DNA of 64,000 bases from Alcanivorax jadensis T9 (GTDB taxonomy: Bacteria > Pseudomonadota > Gammaproteobacteria > Pseudomonadales > Alcanivoracaceae): positions 186,001-250,000 of the forward strand of contig NZ_ARXU01000002.1 of assembly GCF_000756655.1 (NCBI RefSeq), written 5' to 3'. Below, piece after piece: positions 9,425-17,448 of this stretch. Both the position numbers and the translations under genes were made by a program. The notes below the pieces were generated by a model. The model was given only the letters and a program-made list of their open reading frames with translations, was not told the DNA's origin and made no database searches. Within the stretch, counting starts at the first letter, position 1. Every line of letters starts with the position of its first letter.

Positions 9425-10456
9425 GTGGCCAAACGCAAGCTCAACCGACGCCAACAGTGGCGTATTGAAAAAATCCAGGCGGAAAAACGCGATCGGGCAC
9501 AGCGACGCAACGCGGAGCTGGAGACCCTGGTGGCGGACGATCTCGGCGACGAGCAGACCGGCACCATCACCGCCCACTTCGGCCAGCAGGTGGGCGTGGA
9601 AAGTGCCGATGGCGAATCCATGCGCTGTCACTTCCGCGCCACCCTGGAACAACTGGTGGTGGGCGACCGGGTCATCTGGCAGCCGCCGAAAAGCGAAGGC
9701 CTGGGCGTGGTGGAGGCCATCGAGCCACGGCATACGGTACTGAAACGGCCGGACATGTACGGCAACCTGAAACCGGTGGCCGCCAATGTGGAGCAGATGC
9801 TGGTGGTGTTTGCTCCCTTGCCGACGCCTTCCAGCGCCCTGCTGGACCGTTATCTGGTGGCGGCAGAACTGTCTGACATTCCCGCCACCCTGGTGCTCAA
9901 CAAGGCTGACCTGATCGATGAGGAATTGCGCCCCTTTATTGACGACATGAAGGCGCTTTACCAACGGCTCGGTTACCCGGTGCTGGAAGTCAGCGCCCAT
10001 GACAGCCTAGGCCTGGCGCCGTTACAGGAGGCCCTGGTCGGCAAGACCAGCGTGTTCGTGGGGCAATCCGGGGTGGGCAAATCCTCCCTGGTCAATGCGG
10101 TGCTGCCAGAGGCTGACCTGCAAGTGGGCGACCTGTCCGCCAGCTCCGGCCTGGGCCAGCACACCACGGTAACCGCACGGCTATTTCACCTGCCCACTGG
10201 TGGCGAGCTGATCGACTCCCCCGGTATCCGCGAGTTCGGCCTCTGGCATATCAGCGAAGATGAGCTGCTGCACGGTTACCGGGAATTGTCCGACCTGGCC
10301 GGCCACTGCAAATTCCGCAACTGCTCCCACCGCAACGAGCCCGGCTGCGCCCTGATCATGGCGGCGGAAAGCGGCGAGATCAGCGAAGAACGGCTGGCCA
10401 ACTTCTACCAGATTGCCGACACCCTAGATGAGGACGGGCGGGAGAGATACTCCTGA
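9425..10456 (+). CDS. rsgA: Ribosome small-subunit GTPase RsgA
   Basis: A circularly permuted GTPase that helps late 30S maturation. The order is OB fold (about 35-110), then G4 (NKADLI), G1 (GQSGVGKSSLVNAVL) and G3 (DSPGIREF), then a zinc knuckle (CKFRNCSHRNEPGC). The basic N-terminus MAKRKLNRRQQWRIEKIQ is typical. The start is the GTG at 9425; no in-frame ATG fits the conserved N-terminus. The permuted motif order leaves little doubt. Confidence 0.96.
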   Translation: MAKRKLNRRQQWRIEKIQAEKRDRAQRRNAELETLVADDLGDEQTGTITAHFGQQVGVESADGESMRCHFRATLEQLVVGDRVIWQPPKSEGLGVVEAIEPRHTVLKRPDMYGNLKPVAANVEQMLVVFAPLPTPSSALLDRYLVAAELSDIPATLVLNKADLIDEELRPFIDDMKALYQRLGYPVLEVSAHDSLGLAPLQEALVGKTSVFVGQSGVGKSSLVNAVLPEADLQVGDLSASSGLGQHTTVTARLFHLPTGGELIDSPGIREFGLWHISEDELLHGYRELSDLAGHCKFRNCSHRNEPGCALIMAAESGEISEERLANFYQIADTLDEDGRERYS

Positions 10457-10457
10457 C

Positions 10458-10552
10458 GGCAATGGATAATTGATAGTTGATAATTGATAATGGGGCTCGC
10501 TAACGGGCAGAGTCTCTCGTTATCCATTTTCAATTATCCATTATCAATTGCC
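10458..10552. repeat. AT-rich inverted repeat abutting the rhodanese start
   Basis: The left arm (10458-10493) and right arm (10519-10552) are built from repeats of GATAATTGATAATGG and its complement (for example CATTATCAATTGCC). It is strikingly AT-rich against the GC-rich surroundings and ends a few bases before the next start codon. In RNA it would fold into a long hairpin hiding the upstream region of the rhodanese gene, which has no obvious Shine-Dalgarno. It resembles the dispersed 'ataattgataatgg' repeats seen in some bacterial genomes. Confidence 0.6.
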
Positions 10553-10556
10553 TTTT

Positions 10557-11372
10557 ATGCTTCCTCTGCTGCTCGAACCTGCCGACCTCGCCAAGCACCT
10601 GGGCGATGACAAGCTGCTCATCATTGATCTGAGCAAGCCCACCATTTATGTCCAGGCCCATGTGCCCGGGGCGATTCATCTGGATTTCAGACGCCTGCAG
10701 ACTGGCGCCCAGCCGGCACCGGGCATGCTGCCGGATGACGACACCCTCGGTGACCTGTTTTCCGGATTGGGGCTGACGCCGGATACCCATGTGATCGCCT
10801 ATGACGACGAAGGCGGCGGCTGGGCCGGGCGACTGTTGTGGACCCTGGATGCCATTGGCCACAAGCATTACAGCTATCTGAACGGCGGCATTCATGCCTG
10901 GCTGGCAGAGGGGCACCCCACCAGTAGCGAATCCACTGAACCCACCCCCAGCGACTACGAAGTGGGCGAACATGATCCGCTGACCGAGGTGAACCTGGAT
11001 TACCTGCTGGCCCATTATCAGGATCCCGGGGTGGCAATCTGGGATTCCCGCTCGGAAGAAGAATATTCCGGCGTGCGCGCTTTTGCCCAGAAGCCCGGCC
11101 ATATTCCCGGCGCTGTCCACTACGAGTGGACCGACCCCATGGACAAGCAGAACAACCTGCGTTTGCGTCCCCTGGATGACATTCGTGCGGAGCTGGAGGC
11201 CCGCGGCATCACGCCCGACAAGGAAGTGATCTGCCATTGCCAGACCCACCATCGCTCCAGTTTTTCCTGGCTGGTGGGCAAGATCCTGGGCTACCCCATG
11301 CTCCGAGGCTACGCCGGTTCCTGGGCAGAATGGGGCAACCACCCCGACACCCCGGCGGAAAAATCCGAATAA
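10557..11372 (+). CDS. rhdA: Two-domain rhodanese sulfurtransferase (thiosulfate/3-mercaptopyruvate type)
   Basis: A 271-residue protein with two rhodanese domains. The N-terminal one (about 1-120) has HVPGAIHLDF and AYDDEGGGWAGRLLW and is inactive. The C-terminal one holds the active-site loop CQTHHRSS after the strand EVICH. The loop CQTHHR matches Azotobacter/Pseudomonas RhdA, so thiosulfate:cyanide or related persulfide transfer is likely; substrate cannot be read from sequence. The gene precedes psd as in Pseudomonas. The ATG at 10557 is preferred over a TTG three codons upstream. Confidence 0.9.
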   Translation: MLPLLLEPADLAKHLGDDKLLIIDLSKPTIYVQAHVPGAIHLDFRRLQTGAQPAPGMLPDDDTLGDLFSGLGLTPDTHVIAYDDEGGGWAGRLLWTLDAIGHKHYSYLNGGIHAWLAEGHPTSSESTEPTPSDYEVGEHDPLTEVNLDYLLAHYQDPGVAIWDSRSEEEYSGVRAFAQKPGHIPGAVHYEWTDPMDKQNNLRLRPLDDIRAELEARGITPDKEVICHCQTHHRSSFSWLVGKILGYPMLRGYAGSWAEWGNHPDTPAEKSE

Positions 11373-11391
11373 CCCACGTTAAGGACTTCTC

Positions 11392-12270
11392 TTGAATAAC
11401 TGGCGCGACAAGCTCTTCGTTACCCTGCAATACCTGATTCCCCAGCATGCCTTGTCCCGGCTGGTGGGCATGCTGGCGCGTAGCGAAGTGCCGTGGATCA
11501 AGACCACTTTCATCAACATCTTCATGAAGCGCTTTGGCATCGACCTGTCGGAAGCCCAGATCGAAGACCCGGACCAGTTCGAGACTTTCAACGCCTTCTT
11601 TACCCGGGCACTGAAAGAGGACGCCCGGCCACTGGAGGCAGCGGACGCCGCCGACATAGCCTGCCCGGCGGACGGAGCGGTGAGCCAGCTGGGTGCCATT
11701 CGCGCCAACCAGGTGTTCCAGGCCAAGGGCCACGACTACTCCCTGTACGACTTGCTCGGCGGCGACAGCGCCCTGGCCAGCGAATTCACCAATGGCCAGT
11801 TCGCCACCATCTATCTGTCTCCCCGGGACTATCACCGCGTGCACATGCCGGTCACCGGCACCCTGCGCGAAACCCGCTACGTGCCCGGCGACCTGTTTTC
11901 CGTTAACGAAGCCACCGCCAACGGCGTGCCCAACCTGTTCGCCCGCAACGAGCGACTGGTGTGCATCTTTGACACCGAGCACGGCCCGGCGGCGGTGATT
12001 CTGGTGGGGGCCATGATTGTGGCCGGCATCGAAACCGTGTTCAGCGGTCAGGTGACGCCCCTGCCGAAACAGGTGGTTACCACCGACTACCAGCGCACCG
12101 CCCCCATTACCCTGGAGAAAGGCGACGAACTGGGCCGTTTCCTGCTTGGCTCCACCGTGGTGCTGTTGTTCCCGGAAGGCAAAGCGAATTTCGAAGCCGA
12201 CCTGAAAGCCGGCAGCCTGGTGCGGGTGAAAGGCAAGCTGGGACAGTACAGCGAACACACCCCGGCCTGA
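11392..12270 (+). CDS. psd: Phosphatidylserine decarboxylase proenzyme
   Basis: This inner-membrane-associated enzyme makes phosphatidylethanolamine from phosphatidylserine. The proenzyme cleaves itself at LGST (in [12 protein letters not shown]), and the Ser becomes the pyruvoyl group on the small alpha chain. [27 protein letters not shown] and the C-terminal FPEGKANFE are family hallmarks. The start is the TTG at 11392 ([20 protein letters not shown]), 19 bp after the rhodanese stop and preceded by AAGGAC. Length is 292 residues, normal for the short bacterial form. Confidence 0.96.
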   Translation: MNNWRDKLFVTLQYLIPQHALSRLVGMLARSEVPWIKTTFINIFMKRFGIDLSEAQIEDPDQFETFNAFFTRALKEDARPLEAADAADIACPADGAVSQLGAIRANQVFQAKGHDYSLYDLLGGDSALASEFTNGQFATIYLSPRDYHRVHMPVTGTLRETRYVPGDLFSVNEATANGVPNLFARNERLVCIFDTEHGPAAVILVGAMIVAGIETVFSGQVTPLPKQVVTTDYQRTAPITLEKGDELGRFLLGSTVVLLFPEGKANFEADLKAGSLVRVKGKLGQYSEHTPA

Positions 12271-12278
12271 TTCCGAAT

Positions 12279-12303
12279 AACGGGCCGATGCCATCGGCCC
12301 GTT
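12279..12303 (+). terminator. Strong hairpin after psd
   Basis: An 11-bp perfect stem, AACGGGCCGAT / ATCGGCCCGTT, with a 3-nt loop lies nine bases after the psd stop. No long T-run follows, but the position fits a terminator of the rhodanese-psd unit. Confidence 0.7.
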
Positions 12304-12480
12304 GCCCCACCTGAAGCCGAAACATTTTCGCTTTTCTCGTCTACTCCATATCCTCCCATCATTCAATGACCCGGATTGACCGGGTGTCCCGCCTGACATC
12401 AGGCCCGGTCCGCAGAGCAACTGCAGATTGCCGCATCTTCCCTACAATGGCCGCCCAACGAATTGATCGCCGGTGTAACC

Positions 12481-13626
12481 ATGATCACTGACACCCTGCA
12501 ACAGGCTCTCCACAACACCACTCGCCCCTGGCTACAGCGCCTGGATAACGGCCGCGCCCGGCTGTTTCAGGCGGACGCCCTGAGCCAGGCCGAACAAACG
12601 CCCCACGAGACCCTGTTCGACGACGGCCTGGTGAAGCTGCGCTATTACCCGCCGCTGCAGGAGAACGCCATCCCCCTCACGGACGGCACGGTGATGCCCG
12701 TAAATCGGGACGCCCAACGTACACCGCTGGTACTGGTGGCGCCGTTGGCGGTGAACATGCTGATCTATGACCTGTTCCCCCAGCGCAGTCTGGTGCGCTA
12801 TCTGCGCGCCCGCGGCTTCGAGCTGTACATGGTGGACTGGGGTCGTCCCGGCAAGTACCACAACCATCTGAGTCTGAGCAGCTATTTTTCCGACTACCTG
12901 CCCAAACTGCTGGTGCAGGTGCGTCAGCACAGCGGCAAGCAGCAGCTGAGCCTGCACGGCTGGAGCTTCGGCGGCCTGTTCAGTCTCTGCTATAGCGCGC
13001 TGGGCGAAGACCCGGACGTGAAGAACCTGGTACTGGTAGGCGCCCCCACGGATTATCACCGTAACGGCGCCCTGGGTGCCCAGTACCGCCGTTTCAGCCG
13101 CCGGGCCAAATGGATCCGTCGCACCACCGGCCTGCGCATCCATGATGTGCCGGCGGGACTGCTGCGCTCTCCCGGCTGGGTCAATAGTCTGGCCTTCAAA
13201 CTCACCAACCCGGTGGGCAGCCTGCAAGGCTACTGGAATCTGGTGAAGAACCTGCACGACCGGGACTTCGTCTCCGCCCATGCCACCAACGGCGCCTTTC
13301 TGGACGACATGGTGGCCTACCCGGGCGGCGTAATTCAGGACATCATCCGTTACCTGTGGACCGACAATGTGGTGGCCCACGGTCAGCTCCCCATGGAGGG
13401 AACCGAAGGTCACCTGAATCAGGTCACGGCCAATGTGCTGAACATCACCGGCGCCAACGACCCTATCGTGACGCCGGAATGCAGCCAGGCCATGGAGCCG
13501 CTGATCCGCAGCAAGGACAAGACCTTCATCACCATTGAAGGCGGACACATGGGAATCCTTGGCAGCGCCGCGGCACAGAAACAGAGCTGGGCACGAATTG
13601 CCGACTGGCTGATTGAGCGGGATTGA
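12481..13626 (+). CDS. PhaC-like alpha/beta hydrolase with a Ser nucleophile
   Basis: The fold and order resemble class III PHA synthase (PhaC) and related hydrolases. TPLVLVAPLAVNMLIYDLFP and RGFELYMVDWGRPG match PhaC strands, followed by the nucleophile elbow HGWSFGG, then ITGANDPIVTPE (Asp) and EGGHMGIL (His). True PHA synthases have Cys in the elbow (G-x-C-x-G); here it is Ser. It may therefore act as an esterase, depolymerase or acyltransferase, not a polymerase. I start at the ATG 12481 (MITDTLQQAL), not the longer frame from 12463. It stands alone, with no phaA, phaB or phasin gene nearby. Confidence 0.75.
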   Translation: MITDTLQQALHNTTRPWLQRLDNGRARLFQADALSQAEQTPHETLFDDGLVKLRYYPPLQENAIPLTDGTVMPVNRDAQRTPLVLVAPLAVNMLIYDLFPQRSLVRYLRARGFELYMVDWGRPGKYHNHLSLSSYFSDYLPKLLVQVRQHSGKQQLSLHGWSFGGLFSLCYSALGEDPDVKNLVLVGAPTDYHRNGALGAQYRRFSRRAKWIRRTTGLRIHDVPAGLLRSPGWVNSLAFKLTNPVGSLQGYWNLVKNLHDRDFVSAHATNGAFLDDMVAYPGGVIQDIIRYLWTDNVVAHGQLPMEGTEGHLNQVTANVLNITGANDPIVTPECSQAMEPLIRSKDKTFITIEGGHMGILGSAAAQKQSWARIADWLIERD

Positions 13627-14057
13627 AAGCAGCGGCTAGCTACCAGCTTCTAGACGGGCTCGTCCGTGCCAACCGAATTGTGCCGTCGCGAACAGCTAGG
13701 ATGCAGGAGCGTCGCTGATGGCGCGATCCAAGCCCTGGCAAGGATTTGAGAATTCAATGTAGGAGCACCGCTTGAGGTGCGAACCGAGCGTAGCGAGGGG
13801 GCAGAGGCAAAGCTCTGTCCGCCGTTCTTTCTGGAAGCTGTCGAGTGCTGAAATGCCTGATTGCTCTATGGGCGATTTCCGCGCAAGCGCGGTTCGCGGC
13901 TCAAGCGCCGCTCCTACAGCGGCTTCGTCGAAATGACGAAGCACGAGTAACTTTCCAGACCTTCCCTATCCAACCAGCGTAGCTCGTAGCTCGTAGCTCG
14001 TAACTGCCTGTTGTCATGTAAACGACACCCCATCCCTCTAGGCTGTTATGCCATGTT
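13627..14057. repeat. Non-coding gap with a REP-like element and a short tandem repeat
   Basis: No gene is seen in this 430-bp gap. GTAGGAGCACCGCTTGAGGTGCGAA (13759-13783) pairs loosely with the arm at 13891-13917 (TTCGCGGCTCAAGCGCCG then CTCCTAC). Both carry the motif found after queG and after bioC. Near 13979-14003 the unit GTAGCTC is repeated three times in tandem. The region probably also terminates the upstream gene. Confidence 0.65.
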
Positions 14058-14078
14058 ATGGATAACTACCAGCCTGTC

Positions 14079-15140
14079 ATGTCCCGCTTGTTGATTCTGT
14101 TTCCCTGCAGCCACATGGGCAATCTGCTGATTGCTCTGCCCCATCTGCGTGCCATGCTGACCGCACAACAGGACGCGTTGCTGGTGGTGAGTCAGCGCTA
14201 TCAAACGCTGGTGGAACAAAGCCTGCCCGACGAAACGCGCCTGCTGTATTACCCGGAACAGTCACTCACCCGTCAGACGCCATTACTTCAGCGCGCGCGC
14301 AGTTACCTGCAACTGGTCATGACCATGCGTCGCTTCAAAGCGAAGGTGGTGGTGGATATCGAAGGTGAGCAAAAGTCCGCCACGCTGGCGCGGCTCAGTG
14401 GGGCCGGCGAGCGGATCGGCCCGCGCCGCCGCCATGGCCAGTGGCTCTACACCCGACAACGGCAAGCGGACTGGTCCGGCCATCGCTGGCAGGCCTATGC
14501 CAGCCTTAGCTGCCCCGCTGCGAAATCACCGGCACACTACCTGCCACTGAAAGACACGGTGGCAGGCCAGGACGAAGCGAACCGCATTCTGGAAGGCGCC
14601 CACAAATCTGACACTCTGATCGTCATCCATGCCGGCGCCACCAAGACCTACAAGATCTGGCATGCGGAGCAATTCGCGGCCCTCTGCCAACGCCTGCGTC
14701 GTGCCGGCCTGACGCCCTTGCTGATTGGCGCCGGCCAGAAAGATCGCCAACAGATTGCCCGCATCCAGAGCTTTCTCTGCGAGCCGGTTATCGACCTGTG
14801 CGATCAGCTCAGCCTGAACGGACTGATCGCCTTGCTGAAACGCAGCCGCGGTTTTGTCGGCAACGACAGCGGCCCCATGCATCTGGCCGCGGCCTGCGGG
14901 CTGCCCACCGTGGCCCTGTTCGGGCCCACCGATGACACCCTCTGGCGACCACTCTCACCCGATGCGCGGGTGCTGCGCTGGCAGCCTTGTCATAAGAGTT
15001 GCGAACGCTGCAGCTGCGCCCTGGACAGTTACCCCTGCCTGCAGCGGATTACCGTGGACCAGGTGGTCAATACCCTGGAAGAACTGGGAGTGATCCCTCT
15101 ATCCCACTCGGGCCCGGTGAAGACGTTGCGCATTTCCTGA
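14079..15140 (+). CDS. Glycosyltransferase family 9 (heptosyltransferase-like)
   Basis: The 353-residue protein has the two Rossmann halves of the GT9/GT-B fold. N-terminal SRLLILFPCSHMGNLLIALP is typical of LPS heptosyltransferases. The C-terminal half has IVIHAGATKTYKIWHAEQ and the nucleotide-sugar signature FVGNDSGPMHLAAACGLPTV followed by ALFGPTDDTLWRP. It probably adds a sugar, possibly heptose, to the lipopolysaccharide core. It is isolated from other LPS genes, so acceptor and sugar are unknown. The frame is open to an ATG at 14058; I chose 14079, which puts the start at the first beta strand. Confidence 0.85.
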   Translation: MSRLLILFPCSHMGNLLIALPHLRAMLTAQQDALLVVSQRYQTLVEQSLPDETRLLYYPEQSLTRQTPLLQRARSYLQLVMTMRRFKAKVVVDIEGEQKSATLARLSGAGERIGPRRRHGQWLYTRQRQADWSGHRWQAYASLSCPAAKSPAHYLPLKDTVAGQDEANRILEGAHKSDTLIVIHAGATKTYKIWHAEQFAALCQRLRRAGLTPLLIGAGQKDRQQIARIQSFLCEPVIDLCDQLSLNGLIALLKRSRGFVGNDSGPMHLAAACGLPTVALFGPTDDTLWRPLSPDARVLRWQPCHKSCERCSCALDSYPCLQRITVDQVVNTLEELGVIPLSHSGPVKTLRIS

Positions 15141-15156
15141 AGCGATACCGCTTACC

Positions 15157-15239
15157 CGTTGGAGCCTTGCTTGCAAGGCGAAGGTGTCAACAGAATCCGG
15201 AGATTTTCGGCCCTTCGCCTTGCAAGCAAGGCTCCAACG
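15157..15239. repeat. Perfect 28-bp inverted repeat (REP/BIME type)
   Basis: The left arm 15157-15184 (CGTTGGAGCCTTGCTTGCAA then GGCGAAGG) is the exact reverse complement of 15212-15239, with a 27-bp spacer. Each arm also contains a shorter palindrome around TTGCAA. It sits between convergent genes, which is typical for REP doublets. It is unrelated to the CTCCTAC family found elsewhere in the window. Confidence 0.8.
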
Positions 15240-15268
15240 ACCTCTTCCCTCTACCCTATTGCTCTCTC

Positions 15269-15302
15269 AAAAAAACCGCGAGGCGTTTCCACCTCACGGT
15301 TT
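15269..15302 (-). terminator. Rho-independent terminator of the PAP-like phosphatase gene
   Basis: On the minus strand, AAACCG-T-GAGG pairs with CCTC-G-CGGTTT and is followed by a run of T. It lies 35 bp after the stop at 15337. Confidence 0.8.
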
Positions 15303-15336
15303 ATGGACAAGGAAGACTGTCTGTTTTTATTGGCAA

Positions 15337-17448
15337 TCAGAAACCATCAAACAATCCAGCCAGCAACCCGGTGATCGGCGACAACAGATCCAGCAATGGA
15401 GCCAGCGGGCTGAGCAGTCGCTCATCCAGTTGTTCGGTCACTTCCCGAACCACGATCAGCAGCCCTGAAGACAGCGCATCACCGGGCAAGGTCGCATAAT
15501 CCTCCGCGCCGGGAATTTGATTGAGCCAGAGCACATCGTTGACCAGGTTCTCCAGGGTCTGCTGTACGGTGCCCACCAGTTGCTCACCGGTGGCACTGGT
15601 ATCCAGCAGCACCAATTGCTCCAGGGTATTAGCCAGGCCCAGGGAAACGGTGGACAGCACCGAAGTCAGCCCGGCAAACACCGGCACCTCACCAGGCACC
15701 TGCTCTTCGATGCCATCAAGGATATTGTTCAGGTTGCGGGACAATGCCACCAGCGGGCCGGCAATAAAGGCAATGTCTTCCACCGTGCCGCCTTCACCGG
15801 CGTCACCACCACCGCCACCAAAACCGGCGGCCAGGGCATCGAACGCACCGCCCAGCTGATCAAAGGGCGCCGGCAGACCGCTGGTATCGATGGCCTGCAA
15901 TTGCTCCGACGCCGCCAGCACCGCCTGAACGGACTGGGTGATTCCACTACTGTCGCCTTGCAGAATCGCAGCGGTGGCCGCATCCATGGCATTGAACAGG
16001 ATGTCGGTACCGGCAATCATCTGGTCGAACACCTGACGCTGGTCTTCAGGCAGGTTGGCACCGGCCTGGGTAAAACCGGACACCAGGGTTTCACGCAGCT
16101 CCTTGAGAGGCCCGGTAAAATCCGCATCAAAACCGTCCGGCAATGGCAGCGGCAAGGCGCCGTCACCCAGGGGCAGGCCGGAAAAATCATTGCCCGGCAC
16201 CAGCCCCGCCATGGGCTGTTTGTCATAACAGTGAGTATAGGCCGGAGTCAGCTCGCCGTTGCTGATCACGCCCAGGCCTTCTGCCTCCGGGTCTACCACA
16301 TAGGCATCCAGGCAGAGGGTGGCCGGCGCCAGGGTAACGGGGTCGGCTTCGGTGGCCTTCATCCAGAAGAACCCATAGACATCGCCTTGCTGGAAACGCG
16401 CAGCATTACGTTCCGGGTCATCAATGGAACGGGTCTTGCCGGCGGCGCCACTGACAACGAACTCGGTGCGACCGCACTCCGGCACCGCTTCGAGAACCTG
16501 CAGATCATGATCGTGACCGGCAAAGAAAAAGTCGGTCTGATCACAGACTGCTTCTTCCATAAACGCCTTCCAGCGCTCGCCGGCCAGCACCGGCAGAATC
16601 TCGCTGGGCACACCATCATAGTTTCCGGCGTTGCCGTGAGTACCATTGGATAAATAAGGATGGTGGGCCATGGCGATCTTGAACACTGCATTGGAGCCGG
16701 CCAGAGTGTTCACCGTCCAGTTACGCTGATCAATCCCATAGGTGTGGTAGGCATAGGCGATATCCGGATCACCGAAACCACCGGCAATGGGGTTGGAATC
16801 CAGTGCCACGAAATCCACCAGCGAGCGGGGATTGGTGTGGGTGGTGCCGGCACTATGCAGGAAATATCGGTCCGGCATATTCCAGCGGTTGGACAGTTTG
16901 CCGTCGAAATAGGTGTAATCGACCTGGAATTCACCACGCGAATTTCCCGCGCCGTCGCCGCCCACATAGGCGGTATTGTCGTGGTTGCCCAGGACCATAT
17001 AGAACGGCAGCTGCACCGGATCGAAAGGCTTCTCAAATTTTTCTGCGAATTGGGGATCATCCACACTGGTGACCCCGGACTCGTAGATGTTGTCGCCCAA
17101 CCCGACAACCAGATCACAGCCCGGGAACGCCATGTCGTCCACGAACTCATCTTTACGCTGGCAGACTTCGGCGATGGCTTCACCCACCGCATACTGACCG
17201 GCGGAGCCACTGCCGGAATCGCCGATCACAATAAAACGCAGCGCCGCTGGCGGGTTGCTGGCCACCGGCCCTTCCCCGCCTTCATCTCCGCCATCCTCGC
17301 CCCCCGGTTCCGATGGAGTATTGGGGGTCTCATCATTACCACCGCTATTGGCATCGTTAGCCGGACCGGAACCGGAAGATCCTCCGCCGCCACAGGCTGT
17401 CAGCGTCAATGCCGCCACCAGGGGCAGCAGTTTCCAGGGAAAAGTCAT
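15337..17448 (-). CDS. Exported metallophosphoesterase lipoprotein (purple acid phosphatase-like) with a long C-terminal extension
   Basis: The 703-residue protein begins with a lipoprotein signal (LLPLVAALTLTACGGGGSSG; lipid on the Cys) and a Gly/Ser/Asn/Glu-rich linker. The phosphoesterase domain (about 70-400) has all metal motifs: VIGDSGSG, VGLGDNIYESG, MVLGNHDN, MAHHPY and FAGHDHDLQ. This pattern fits the tartrate-resistant/purple acid phosphatase branch. Residues from about 420 to the end have no recognisable domain; they are Leu/Ala-rich and mostly helical, with a GFGGGGGDAGEGG break. It follows and overlaps the PhoD gene by 4 bp, so the pair forms an operon for extracytoplasmic phosphate release. 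Substrate is unknown. Confidence 0.85.
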   Translation of the reverse strand: MTFPWKLLPLVAALTLTACGGGGSSGSGPANDANSGGNDETPNTPSEPGGEDGGDEGGEGPVASNPPAALRFIVIGDSGSGSAGQYAVGEAIAEVCQRKDEFVDDMAFPGCDLVVGLGDNIYESGVTSVDDPQFAEKFEKPFDPVQLPFYMVLGNHDNTAYVGGDGAGNSRGEFQVDYTYFDGKLSNRWNMPDRYFLHSAGTTHTNPRSLVDFVALDSNPIAGGFGDPDIAYAYHTYGIDQRNWTVNTLAGSNAVFKIAMAHHPYLSNGTHGNAGNYDGVPSEILPVLAGERWKAFMEEAVCDQTDFFFAGHDHDLQVLEAVPECGRTEFVVSGAAGKTRSIDDPERNAARFQQGDVYGFFWMKATEADPVTLAPATLCLDAYVVDPEAEGLGVISNGELTPAYTHCYDKQPMAGLVPGNDFSGLPLGDGALPLPLPDGFDADFTGPLKELRETLVSGFTQAGANLPEDQRQVFDQMIAGTDILFNAMDAATAAILQGDSSGITQSVQAVLAASEQLQAIDTSGLPAPFDQLGGAFDALAAGFGGGGGDAGEGGTVEDIAFIAGPLVALSRNLNNILDGIEEQVPGEVPVFAGLTSVLSTVSLGLANTLEQLVLLDTSATGEQLVGTVQQTLENLVNDVLWLNQIPGAEDYATLPGDALSSGLLIVVREVTEQLDERLLSPLAPLLDLLSPITGLLAGLFDGF

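Noticed and set aside
11209-12420. 403-codon minus-strand frame opposite psd
   Set aside because: Psd on the plus strand is certain; this frame has no recognised motif.
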